From contig NC_134936.1 in assembly GCF_051020765.1 (NCBI RefSeq), forward strand, positions 1-64,000: a stretch of DNA of 64,000 nucleotides. Reading direction: 5' to 3'. The stretch comes from Lasioglossum baleicum (taxonomy: Eukaryota > Arthropoda > Insecta > Hymenoptera > Halictidae). The position numbers and the translations under genes are program-made. Of this stretch, positions 39,532 to 51,940 are shown one piece after another. The notes beneath the pieces were generated by a model. It saw only the letters and a program-made list of their open reading frames with translations, made no database searches and was not told the DNA's origin. Position 1 is the first letter of the stretch, and every line of letters begins with the position of its first letter.

Positions 39532-40832
39532 GATCACGATTTATTCGAGCTTATGACAGATTCGGCGATTCGTCGTTTCAGAAGTGTATTTCTGTGCGGA
39601 ATCGCTGTTTCGCGTGTTAGATCAGTGCATTTGAATGCAAATATGCAAAATGACACAGAAACTCCGATTCGGCAAGCACGATCACGATTTATTCGAGCTT
39701 ATGTCAGATTCCACGTTTCTTCGTTTCAGATGTGTATTTCGGTGCGGAATCGCTGTTTCGCGTGCAAGATCAGTACATTTGCATGCAAATATGCGAAATT
39801 TTCACAGAAACTCCGATTCGGCAAGCACTATAACGATTTTTTCGAGCTTATGTCAGATTCGACGATTCATCGTTTCAGAAGTGTATTTCTGTGCGGAATC
39901 GCTGTTTCGCGTGCTAGATCAATGCATTTGCAAGCAAATATGCGAAATTGGCACAGAAACTCCAATTCGGCAAGCACGATCACGATTTATTCGAGCTTAT
40001 GTCAGATTCGACGATTCGTCGTTTCAGAGGTGTATTTCTGTGCGGAATCGCTGTTTCCCGTGCTAGATCAGTGCATTTGCATGCAAATATGCGAAATTGG
40101 CACAGAAACTCCAATTCGGCAAGCACAATCACGATTTATACGAGCTTATGTCAGATTCGACGATTCATCGTTTCAGATGTGTATTTCGGTGCGGAATCGC
40201 TGTTAAGCGTGCTAGATCAGTACACATGCATGCAGATATGCGAAATTGGCACTGGAACTCCGATCGGCAAGCACGATCACGATTTATACGAGCTTATGTC
40301 AGATTCGCCGATTCATCGTTTCAGAAGTGTATTTCTGTGCGGAATCGCTGTTTCGCGTGCTAGATCAGTGCATTTGAATGCAAATATGCAAAATGGCACA
40401 CAAACTCCGATTCGGCAAGCACGATCACGATTTATTCGAGCTTATGTCAGATTCCACGATTCTTCGTTTCAGATGTGTATTTCGGTGCGGAATCGCTGTT
40501 TCGCTTGCAATATCAGTGCATTTGCATGCAAATATGCGAAATTTTCACAGAAACTCCGATTCGGCAAGCACTATCACGATTTATACGAGCTTATGTCAGA
40601 TTCGACGATTCATCGTTTCAGAAGTGTATTTCTGTGCGGAATCGCTGTTTCCCGTGCTAGATCAGTGCATTTGCATGCAAATATGCGAAATTGGCACAGA
40701 AACTCCTATTCGGCAAGCACAATCACGATTTATACGAGCTTATGTCAGATTCGCCGATTCATCGTTTCATAAGTGTATTTCTGTGCGATATCGCTGTTTC
40801 GCGTGCTAGATCAGTGCATTTGCATGCAAATA
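39532..40832 (+). repeat. Block N (E family), right copy
   Basis: This is the partner of 36,856-38,156. One private change, ATGACACAG near 39,652, distinguishes it. It also matches 12,437 onward at offset 27,065. Confidence 0.85.
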
Positions 40833-42481
40833 GGCGAAATTGGCACTGAAACTCCGATTCGGCAAACGCGATCACGACTTATACGAGCTTATGTCAGATT
40901 CGACGATTCATCCTTTCAGAAGTGTATTTCTGTCCGGAATCGCTGTTTCGCGTGCAAGATCAGTGCATTTGCATGCAAATATGCGAAATTTTCACAGAAA
41001 CTCCGATGCGGCAAGCACTATCACGATTTATACGAGCTTATGTCAGATTCGACGATTCATCGTTTCAGAAGTGTATTTCTGTGCGGAATCGCTGTTTCGC
41101 CTGCTAGATCAGTGCATTTGAATGCAAATATGCAAAATGGCACACAAACTCCGATTCGGCAAGCACGATCACGATTTATTCGAGCTTATGTCAGATTCCA
41201 CGATTCTTCGTTTCAGATGTGTTTTTCGGTGCGGAATCGCTGTTTCGCGTGCAAGATCAGTGCATTTGCATGCAAATATGCGAAATTTTCACAGAAACTC
41301 CGATTCGGCAAGCACTATCACGATTTATACGAGCTTATGTCAGATTCGACGATTCATCGTTTCAGAAGTGTATTTCTGTGCGGAATCGCTGTTCCGCGTT
41401 CTAGATCAGTGCATTTGCATGCAAATATGCGAAATTGGCACAGAAACTCCGATTCGGCAAGCGCGATCACGATTTATTCGAGCTTATGTCAGATTCGACG
41501 ATTCGTCGTTTCAGAAGTGTATTTCTGTGCGGAATCGCTGTTTCCCGTGCTAGATCAGTGCATTTGCATGCAAATATGCGAAATTGGCACAGAAACTCCA
41601 ATTCGGCAAGCACAATCACGATTTATACGAGCTTATGTCAGATTCGACGATTCATCGTTTCAGATGTGTATTTCGGTGCGGAATCGCTGTTAAGCGTGCT
41701 AGATCAGTACACATGCATGCAGATATGCGAAATTGGCACTGGAACTCCGATCGGCAAGCACGATCACGATTTATACGAGCTTATGTCAGATTCGCCGATT
41801 CATCGTTTCAGAAGTGTATTTCTGTGCGGAATCGCTGTTTCGCGTGCTAGATCAGTGCATTTGAATGCAAATATGCAAAATGGCACACAAACTCCGATAC
41901 GGCAAGCACGATCACGATTTATTCGAGCTTATGTCAGATTCCACGATTCTTCGTTTCAGATGTGTATTTCGGTGCGGAATCGCTGTTTCGCTTGCAATAT
42001 CAGTGCATTTGCATGCAAATATCCGAAATTTTCACAGAAACTCCGATTCGGCAAGCACTATCACGATTTATACGAGCTTATGTCAGATTCGACGATTCAT
42101 CGTTTCAGAAGTGTAATTCTGTGCGGAATCGCTGTTCCGCGTTCTAGATCAGTGCATTGGCATGCAGTTATGCGAAATTGGCACAGAAACTCCGATTCGG
42201 CAAGCGCGACCACGATTTATTCGAGCTTATGTCAGATTCGACGATTCGTCGTTTCAGAAGTGTATTTCTGTGCGGAATCGCTGTTTCCCGTGGTAGATCA
42301 GTGCATTTGCATGCAAATATGCGAAATTGGCACAGAAACTCCTATTCGGCAAGCACAATCACGATTTATACGAGCTTATGTCAGATTCGCCGATTCATCG
42401 TTTCAGATGTGTATTTCCGTGCGGAATCGCTGTTAAGCGTGCTAGATCAGTACATATGCATGCAGATATGCGAAATTGGCA
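40833..42481 (+). repeat. Block Q, copy at 41 kb
   Basis: From 41,232 this matches 46,289-47,538 at offset 5,057 (34 units) and 60,277-61,350 at offset 19,045 (128 units). It contains CTGTTCCGCGTTCTAG, CGGCAAGCGCGATC and CCCGTGGTAGATC markers. Part of it (41,384-42,096) is repeated 1,190 bp downstream. Confidence 0.82.
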
Positions 42482-44377
42482 CAGAAACTCCTATTCGGCA
42501 AGCACAATCACGATTTATACGAGCTTATGTCAGATTCGCCGATTCATCGTTTCATAAGTGTATTTCTGTGCGATATCGCTGTTCCGCGTTCTAGATCAGT
42601 GCATTTGCATGCAAATATGCGAAATTGGCACAGAAACTCCGATTCGGCAAGCGCGATCACGATTTATTCGAGCTTATGTCAGATTCGACGATTCGTCGTT
42701 TCAGAAGTGTATTTCTGTGCGGAATCGCTGTTTCCCGTGCTAGATCAGTGCATTTGCATGCAAATATGCGAAATTGGCACAGAAACTCCAATTCGGCAAG
42801 CACAATCACGATTTATACGAGCTTATGTCAGATTCGACGATTCATCGTTTCAGATGTGTATTTCGGTGCGGAATCGCTGTTAAGCGTGCTAGATCAGTAC
42901 ACATGCATGCAGATATGCGAAATTGGCACTGGAACTCCGATCGGCAAGCACGATCACGATTTATACGAGCTTATGTCAGATTCGCCGATTCATCGTTTCA
43001 GAAGTGTATTTCTGTGCGGAATCGCTGTTTCGCGTGCTAGATCAGTGCATTTGAATGCAAATATGCAAAATGGCACACAAACTCCGATACGGCAAGCACG
43101 ATCACGATTTATTCGAGCTTATGTCAGATTCCACGATTCTTCGTTTCAGATGTGTATTTCGGTGCGGAATCGCTGTTTCGCTTGCAATAACAGTGCATTT
43201 GCATGCAAATATCCGAAATTTTCACAGAAACTCCGATTCGGCAAGCACTATCACGATTTATACGAGCTTATGTCAGATTCGACGATTCGTCGTTTCAGAA
43301 GTGTATTTCTGTGCGGAATCGCTGTTTCCCGTGGTAGATCAGTGCATTTGCATGCAAATATGCGAAATTGGCACAGAAACTCCTATTCGGCAAGCACAAT
43401 CACGATTTATACGAGCTTATGTCAGATTCGCCGATTCATCGTTTCAGATGTGTATTTCGGTGCGGAATCGCTGTTAAGCGTGCTAGATCAGTACATATGC
43501 ATGCAGATATGCGAAATTGGCACTGGAACTCCGATTCGGCAAGCACGATCACGATTTATATGAGCTTATGTCAGATTCGCCGATTCATCGTTTCAGAAGT
43601 GTATTTCTGTGCGGAATCGCTGTTTCGCCTGCTAGATCAGTGCATTTGAATGCAAATATGCAAAATGGCACACAAACTCCGATTCGGCAAGCACGATCAC
43701 GATTTATTCGAGCTTATGTCAGATTGCACGATTCTTCGTTTCAGATGTGTATTTCGGTGCGGAATCGCTGTTTCGCTTGCAATATCAGTGCATTTGCATG
43801 CAAATATGCGAAATTTTCACAGAAACTCCGATTCGGCAAGCACTATCACGATTTATACGAGCTTATGTCAGATTCGACGATTCATCGTTTCAGAAGTGTA
43901 TTTCTGTGCGGAATCGCTGTTTCCCGTGCTAGGTCAGTGCATTTGCATGCAAATATGCGAAATTGGCACAGAAACTCCTATTCGGCAAGCACAATCACGA
44001 TTTATACGAGCTTATGTCAGATTCGCCGATTCATCGTTTCATAAGTGTATTTCTGTGCGATATCGCTGTTTCGCGTGCTAGATCAGTACATTTGCATGCA
44101 AATATGCGAAATTTTCACAGAAACTCCGATTCGGCAAGCACTATAACGATTTTTTCGAGCTTATGTCAGATTCGACGATTCATCGTTTCAGAAGTGTATT
44201 TCTGTGCGGAATCGCTGTTTCGCGTGCTAGATCAATGCATTTGCAAGCAAATATGCGAAATTGGCACAGAAACTCCAATTCGGCAAGCACGATCACGATT
44301 TATTCGAGCTTATGTCAGATTCGACGATTCGTCGTTTCAGAGGTGTATTTCTGTGCGGAATCGCTGTTTCCCGTGCT
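42482..44377 (+). repeat. Shuffled Q, N and E segments
   Basis: 42,574-43,286 repeats 41,384-42,096 at offset 1,190, with CAATAACAGTG near 43,188 as a private change. 43,368-43,700 matches 47,384 onward at offset 4,016, with TATATGAGC near 43,560. 43,963-44,100 carries CATAAGTG and GCGATATCGC. From 44,100 an E-type series starts, with TTTCAGAGGTG near 44,339. Confidence 0.75.
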
Positions 44378-45302
44378 AGATCAGTGCATTTGCATGCAAA
44401 TATGCGAAATTGGCACAGAAACTCCAATTCGGCAAGCACAATCACGATTTATACGAGCTTATGTCAGATTCGACGATTCATCGTTTCAGATGTGTATTTC
44501 GGTGCGGAATCGCTGTTAAGCGTGCTAGATCAGTACACATGCATGCAGATATGCGAAATTGGCACTGGAACTCCGATCGGCAAGCACGATCACGATTTAT
44601 ACGAGCTTATGTCAGATTCGCCGATTCATCGTTTCAGAAGTGTATTTCTGTGCGGAATCGCTGTTTCGCGTGCTAGATCAGTGCATTTGAATGCAAATAT
44701 GCAAAATGGCACACAAACTCCGATTCGGCAAGCACGATCACGATTTATTCGAGCTTATGTCAGATTCCACGATTCTTCGTTTCAGATGTGTATTTCGGTG
44801 CGGAATCGCTGTTTCGCTTGCAATATCAGTGCATTTGCATGCAAATATGCGAAATTTTCACAGAAACTCCGATTCGGCAAGCACTATCACGATTTATACG
44901 AGCTTATGTCAGATTCGACGATTCATCGTTTCAGAAGTGTATTTCTGTGCGGAATCGCTGTTTCCCGTGCTAGATCAGTGCATTTGCATGCAAATATGCG
45001 AAATTGGCACAGAAACTCCTATTCGGCAAGCACAATCACGATTTATACGAGCTTATGTCAGATTCGCCGATTCATCGTTTCATAAGTGTATTTCTGTGCG
45101 ATATCGCTGTTTCGCGTGCTAGATCAGTGCATTTGCATGCAAATAGGCGAAATTGGCACTGAAACTCCGATTCGGCAAACGCGATCACGACTTATACGAG
45201 CTTATGTCAGATTCGACGATTCATCCTTTCAGAAGTGTATTTCTGTCCGGAATCGCTGTTTCGCGTGCAAGATCAGTGCATTTGCATGCAAATATGCGAA
45301 AT
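44378..45302 (+). repeat. 892-bp tandem duplication, copy 1
   Basis: Six units repeated directly at 45,270-46,194. The 33 bp of overlap is identical sequence at the junction. It includes CATAAGTG, GCGATATCGC, CAAATAGGCG and TCTGTCCGG markers. Confidence 0.85.
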
Positions 45303-46194
45303 TGGCACAGAAACTCCAATTCGGCAAGCACAATCACGATTTATACGAGCTTATGTCAGATTCGACGATTCATCGTTTCAGATGTGTATTTCGGTGCGGA
45401 ATCGCTGTTAAGCGTGCTAGATCAGTACACATGCATGCAGATATGCGAAATTGGCACTGGAACTCCGATCGGCAAGCACGATCACGATTTATACGAGCTT
45501 ATGTCAGATTCGCCGATTCATCGTTTCAGAAGTGTATTTCTGTGCGGAATCGCTGTTTCGCGTGCTAGATCAGTGCATTTGAATGCAAATATGCAAAATG
45601 GCACACAAACTCCGATTCGGCAAGCACGATCACGATTTATTCGAGCTTATGTCAGATTCCACGATTCTTCGTTTCAGATGTGTATTTCGGTGCGGAATCG
45701 CTGTTTCGCTTGCAATATCAGTGCATTTGCATGCAAATATGCGAAATTTTCACAGAAACTCAGATTCGGCAAGCACTATCACGATTTATACGAGCTTATG
45801 TCAGATTCGACGATTCATCGTTTCAGAAGTGTATTTCTGTGCGGAATCGCTGTTTCCCGTGCTAGATCAGTGCATTTGCATGCAAATATGCGAAATTGGC
45901 ACAGAAACTCCTATTCGGCAAGCACAATCACGATTTATACGAGCTTATGTCAGATTCGCCGATTCATCGTTTCATAAGTGTATTTCTGTGCGATATCGCT
46001 GTTTCGCGTGCTAGATCAGTGCATTTGCATGCAAATAGGCGAAATTGGCACTGAAACTCCGATTCGGCAAACGCGATCACGACTTATACGAGCTTATGTC
46101 AGATTCGACGATTCATCCTTTCAGAAGTGTATTTCTGTCCGGAATCGCTGTTTCGCGTGCAAGATCAGTGCATTTGCATGCAAATATGCGAAAT
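45270..46194 (+). repeat. 892-bp tandem duplication, copy 2
   Basis: This is the partner of 44,378-45,302. One difference was seen: AACTCAGATTCGG near 45,762 for AACTCCGATTCGG. It ends where GAAATTTTCAC replaces GAAATTGGCAC. Confidence 0.85.
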
Positions 46195-46288
46195 TTTCAC
46201 AGAAACTCCGATGCGGCAAGCACTATCACGATTTATACGAGCTTATGTCAGATTCGACGATTCATCGTTTCAGAAGTGTATTTCTGTG

Positions 46289-47538
46289 CGGAATCGCTGT
46301 TTCGCGTGCAAGATCAGTGCATTTGCATGCAAATATGCGAAATTTTCACAGAAACTCCGATTCGGCAAGCACTATCACGATTTATACGAGCTTATGTCAG
46401 ATTCGACGATTCATCGTTTCAGAAGTGTATTTCTGTGCGGAATCGCTGTTCCGCGTTCTAGATCAGTGCATTTGCATGCAAATATGCGAAATTGGCACAG
46501 AAACTCCGATTCGGCAAGCGCGATCACGATTTATTCGAGCTTATGTCAGATTCGACGATTCGTCGTTTCAGAAGTGTATTTCTGTGCGGAATCGCTGTTT
46601 CCCGTGCTAGATCAGTGCATTTGCATGCAAATATGCGAAATTGGCACAGAAACTCCAATTCGGCAAGCACAATCACGATTTATACGAGCTTATGTCAGAT
46701 TCGACGATTCATCGTTTCAGATGTGTATTTCGGTGCGGAATCGCTGTTAAGCGTGCTAGATCAGTACACATGCATGCAGATATGCGAAATTGGCACTGGA
46801 ACTCCGATCGGCAAGCACGATCACGATTTATACGAGCTTATGTCAGATTCGCCGATTCATCGTTTCAGAAGTGTATTTCTGTGCGGAATCGCTGTTTCGC
46901 GTGCTAGATCAGTGCATTTGAATGCAAATATGCAAAATGGCACACAAACTCCGATACGGCAAGCACGATCACGATTTATTCGAGCTTATGTCAGATTCCA
47001 CGATTCTTCGTTTCAGATGTGTATTTCGGTGCGGAATCGCTGTTTCGCTTGCAATATCAGTGCATTTGCATGCAAACATCCGAAATTTTCACAGAAACTC
47101 CGATTCGGCAAGCACTATCACGATTTATACGAGCTTATGTCAGATTCGACGATTCATCGTTTCAGAAGTGTAATTCTGTGCGGAATCGCTGTTCCGCGTT
47201 CTAGATCAGTGCATTGGCATGCAGTTATGCGAAATTGGCACAGAAACTCCGATTCGGCAAGCGCGACCACGATTTATTCGAGCTTATGTCAGATTCGACG
47301 ATTCGTCGTTTCAGAAGTGTATTTCTGTGCGGAATCGCTGTTTCCCGTGGTAGATCAGTGCATTTGCATGCAAATATGCGAAATTGGCACAGAAACTCCT
47401 ATTCGGCAAGCACAATCACGATTTATACGAGCTTATGTCAGATTCGCCGATTCATCGTTTCAGATGTGTATTTCGGTGCGGAATCGCTGTTAAGCGTGCT
47501 AGATCAGTACATATGCATGCAGATATGCGAAATTGGCA
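46289..47538 (+). repeat. Block Q, copy at 46 kb
   Basis: This matches 41,232-42,481 at offset 5,057. Private changes seen are CAAACATCCG near 47,078 for CAAATATCCG, and GTATTTCGG versus GTATTTCCG near 47,472. Confidence 0.82.
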
Positions 47539-48517
47539 CTGGAACTCCGATTCGGCAAGCACGATCACGATTTATACGAGCTTATGTCAGATTCGCCGAT
47601 TCATCGTTTCAGAAGTGTATTTCTGTGCGGAATCGCTGTTTCGCCTGCTAGATCAGTGCATTTGAATGCAAATATGCAAAATGGCACACAAACTCCGATT
47701 CGGCAAGCACGATCACGATTTATTCGAGCTTATGTCAGATTGCACGATTCTTCGTTTCAGATGTGTTTTTCGGTGCGGAATCGCTGTTTCGCGTGCAAGA
47801 TCAGTGCATTTGCGTGCAAATATGCGAAATTTTCACAGAAACTCCGATTCGGCAAGCACTATCACGATTTATACGAGCTTATGTCAGATTCGACGATTCA
47901 TCGTTTCAGAAGTGTATTTCTGTGCGGAATCGCTGTTCCGCGTTCCAGATCAGTGCATTTGCATGCAAATATGCGAAATTGGCACAGAAACTCCGATTCG
48001 GCAAGCGCGATCACGATTTATTCGAGCTTATGTCAGATTCGACGATTCGTCGTTTCAGAAGTGTATTTCTGTGCGGAATCGCTGTTTCCCGTGCTAGATC
48101 AGTGCATTTGCATGCAAATATGCGAAATTGGCACAGAAACTCCTATTCGGCAAGCACAATCACGATTTATACGAGCTTATGTCAGATTCGCCGATTCATC
48201 GTTTCAGATGTGTATTTCGGTGCGGAATCGCTGTTAAGCGTGCTAGATCAGTACATATGCATGCAGATATGCGAAATTGGCACTGGAACTCCGATTCGGC
48301 AAGCACGATCACGATTTATACGAGCTTATGTCAGATTCGCCGATTCATCGTTTCAGAAGTGTATTTCTGTGCGGAATCGCTGTTTCGCGTGCTAGATCAG
48401 TGCATTTGCATGCAAATATGCGAAATTGGCACAGAAACTCCGATTCGGCAAGCACTATAACGATTTAATCGAGCTTATATCAGATTCGACGATTCATCGT
48501 TTCAGAAGTGTATTTCT
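47539..48517 (+). repeat. 5-unit local repeat leading into the higher-order region
   Basis: Units at 47,384-47,660 recur at 48,128-48,404 (offset 744, five units), and 47,533 onward resembles 43,517 onward. Private changes seen are CATTTGCGTGC near 47,810, which breaks the palindrome, and GTTCCAGATC near 47,945. Confidence 0.75.
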
Positions 48518-50452
48518 GTGCGGAATCGCTGTTTCGCGTGCTAGATCAGTGCATTTGCATGCAAATATGCGAAATTGGCACAGAAACTCCAATTCGGCAA
48601 GCACATTCACGATTTATACGAGCTTATGTCAGATTCGACGATTCATACTTTCAGAAGTGTATTTCTGTGCGGAATCGCTGTTTCGCGTGCTAGATCAGTG
48701 CATTTGCATGCAAATATGCGAAATTGGCACAGAAACTCCGATTCGGCGAGCACGATCACGATTTATTCGAGCTTATGACAGATTCGGCGATTCGTCGTTT
48801 CAGAAGTGTATTTCTGTGCGGAATCGCTGTTTCGCGTGCTAGATCAGTGCATTTGCATGCAAATATGCGAAATTGGCACAGAAACTCCAATTCGGCAAGT
48901 ACATTCACGATTTATACGAGCTTATGTCAGATGCGACGATTTATCCTTTCAGAAGTGTATTTCTGTGCGGAATCGCTGTTTCGCGTGTTAGATCAGTGCA
49001 TTTGCATGCAAATATGCAAAATGGCACAGAAACTCCGATTCGGCAAGCACGATCACGATTTATTCGAGCTTATGTCAGATTCCACGTTTCTTCGTTTCAG
49101 ATGTGTATTTCGGTGCGGAATCGCTGTTTCGCGTGCTAGATCAGTGCATTTGTATGCAAATATGCGAAATTGGCAGAGAAACTCCAATTCGGCAAACGCG
49201 ATCACGATTTATTCGAGCTTATGTCAGATTCGACGATTCGTCGTTTCAGAAGTGTATTTCTGTGCGGAATCGCTGTTTCCCGTGCTAGATTAGTGCATTT
49301 GCATGCAAACATGCAAAATGGCCCAGAAACTCCGATTCGGCAAGCACGATCACGATTTAATCTAAGCTTATATCAGATTCGACGATTCATCGTTTCAGAA
49401 GTGTATTTCTGTGCGGAATCGCTGTTTCGCGTGCTAGATCAATGCATTTGCATGCAAATATGCGAAATTGGCACAGAAACTCCAATTCGGCAAGCACGAT
49501 CACGATTTATTCGAGCTTATGTCAGATTCGACGATTCGTCGTTTCAGAAGTGTATTTCGGTGCGGAATCGCTGTTAAGCGTGCTAGATCAGTACATATGC
49601 ATGCAGATATGCGAAATTGGCACTGGAACTCCGATTCGGCAAGCACGATCACGATTTATACGAGCTTATGTCAGATTCGCCGATTCATCGTTTCAGAAGT
49701 GTATTTCTGTGCGGAATCGCTGTTTCGCGTGCTAGATCAGTGCATTTGCATGCAAATATGCGAAATTGGCACAGAAACTCCGATTCGGCAAGCACTATAA
49801 CGATTTAATCGAGCTCATATCAGATTCGACGATTCATCGTTTCAGAAGTGTATTTCTGTGCGGAATCGCTGTTTCGCGTGCTAGATCAGTGCATTTGCAT
49901 GCAAATATGCGAAATTGGCACAGAAACCCCAATTCGGCAAGCACATTCACGATTTATACGAGCTTATGTCAGATTCGACGATTCATCCTTTCAGAAGTGT
50001 ATTTCTGTGCGGAATCGCTGTTTCGCGTGCTAGATCAGTGCATTTGCATGCAAATATGCGAAATTGGCACAGAAACTCCGATTCGGCGAGCACGATCACG
50101 ATTTATTCGAGCTTATGACAGATTCGGCGATTCGTCGTTTCAGAAGTGTATTTCTGTGCGGAATCGCTGTTTCGCGTGCTAGATCAGTGCATTTGCATGC
50201 AAATATGCGAAATTGGCACAGAAACTCCAATTCGGCAAGTACATTCACGATTTATACGAGCTTATGTCAGATGCGACGATTTATCCTTTCAGAAGTGTAT
50301 TTCTGTGCGCAATCGCTGTTTCGCGTGTTAGATCAGTGCATTTGAATGCAAATATGCAAAATGGCACAGAAACTCCGATTCGGCAAGCACGATCACGATT
50401 TATTCGAGCTTATGTCAGATTCCACGTTTCTTCGTTTCAGATGTGTATTTCG
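48518..50452 (+). repeat. Higher-order repeat, unit 1 (13 monomers)
   Basis: 1,935 bp. Diagnostic features are TTCATACTTTCAG (about 48,645), CAAGTACATTCAC, ATTAGTGCATTTGC, a HindIII-type AAGCTT (49,364-49,369) inside a 150-bp unit, and a recombinant TTTCAGAAGTGTATTTCGG segment (49,542-49,560). Units 2 and 3 carry all of these in the same order; the partial unit 4 carries them too, behind a replaced first monomer. Confidence 0.88.
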
Positions 50453-51940
50453 GTGCGGAATCGCTGTTTCGCGTGCTAGATCAGTGCATTTGCATGCAAA
50501 TATGCGAAATTGGCACAGAAACTCCAATTCGGCAAGCACATTCACGATTTATACGAGCTTATGTCAGATTCGACGATTCATACTTTCAGAAGTGTATTTC
50601 TGTGCGGAATCGCTGTTTCGCGTGCTAGATCAGTGCATTTGCATGCAAATATGCGAAATTGGCACAGAAACTCCGATTCGGCGAGCACGATCACGATTTA
50701 TTCGAGCTTATGACAGATTCGGCGATTCGTCGTTTCAGAAGTGTATTTCTGTGCGGAATCGCTGTTTCGCGTGCTAGATCAGTGCATTTGCATGCAAATA
50801 TGCGAAATTGGCACAGAAACTCCAATTCGGCAAGTACATTCACGATTTATACGAGCTTATGTCAGATGCGACGATTTATCCTTTCAGAAGTGTATTTCTG
50901 TGCGGAATCGCTGTTTCGCGTGTTAGATCAGTGCATTTGCATGCAAATATGCAAAATGGCACAGAAACTCCGATTCGGCAAGCACGATCACGATTTATTC
51001 GAGCTTATGTCAGATTCCACGTTTCTTCGTTTCAGATGTGTATTTCGGTGCGGAATCGCTGTTTCGCGTGCTAGATCAGTGCATTTGTATGCAAATATGC
51101 GAAATTGGCAGAGAAACTCCAATTCGGCAAACGCGATCACGATTTATTCGAGCTTATGTCAGATTCGACGATTCGTCGTTTCAGAAGTGTATTTCTGTGC
51201 GGAATCGCTGTTTCCCGTGCTAGATTAGTGCATTTGCATGCAAACATGCAAAATGGCCCAGAAACTCCGATTCGGCAAGCACGATCACGATTTAATCTAA
51301 GCTTATATCAGATTCGACGATTCATCGTTTCAGAAGTGTATTTCTGTGCGGAATCGCTGTTTCGCGTGCTAGATCAATGCATTTGCATGCAAATATGCGA
51401 AATTGGCACAGAAACTCCAATTCGGCAAGCACGATCACGATTTATTCGAGCTTATGTCAGATTCGACGATTCGTCGTTTCAGAAGTGTATTTCGGTGCGG
51501 AATCGCTGTTAAGCGTGCTAGATCAGTACATATGCATGCAGATATGCGAAATTGGCACTGGAACTCCGATTCGGCAAGCACGATCACGATTTATACGAGC
51601 TTATGTCAGATTCGCCGATTCATCGTTTCAGAAGTGTATTTCTGTGCGGAATCGCTGTTTCGCGTGCTAGATCAGTGCATTTGCATGCAAATATGCGAAA
51701 TTGGCACAGAAACTCCAATTCGGCAAGTACATTCACGATTTATACGAGCTTATGTCAGATGCGACGATTTATCCTTTCAGAAGTGTATTTCTGTGCGCAA
51801 TCGCTGTTTCGCGTGTTAGATCAGTGCATTTGAATGCAAATATGCAAAATGGCACAGAAACTCCGATTCGGCAAGCACGATCACGATTTATTCGAGCTTA
51901 TGTCAGATTCCACGTTTCTTCGTTTCAGATGTGTATTTCG
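50453..51940 (+). repeat. Higher-order repeat, unit 2 (10 monomers)
   Basis: 1,488 bp. It equals unit 1 without the three monomers at 49,766-50,212. The core 50,659-51,670 appears identical to 48,724-49,735. Confidence 0.88.
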
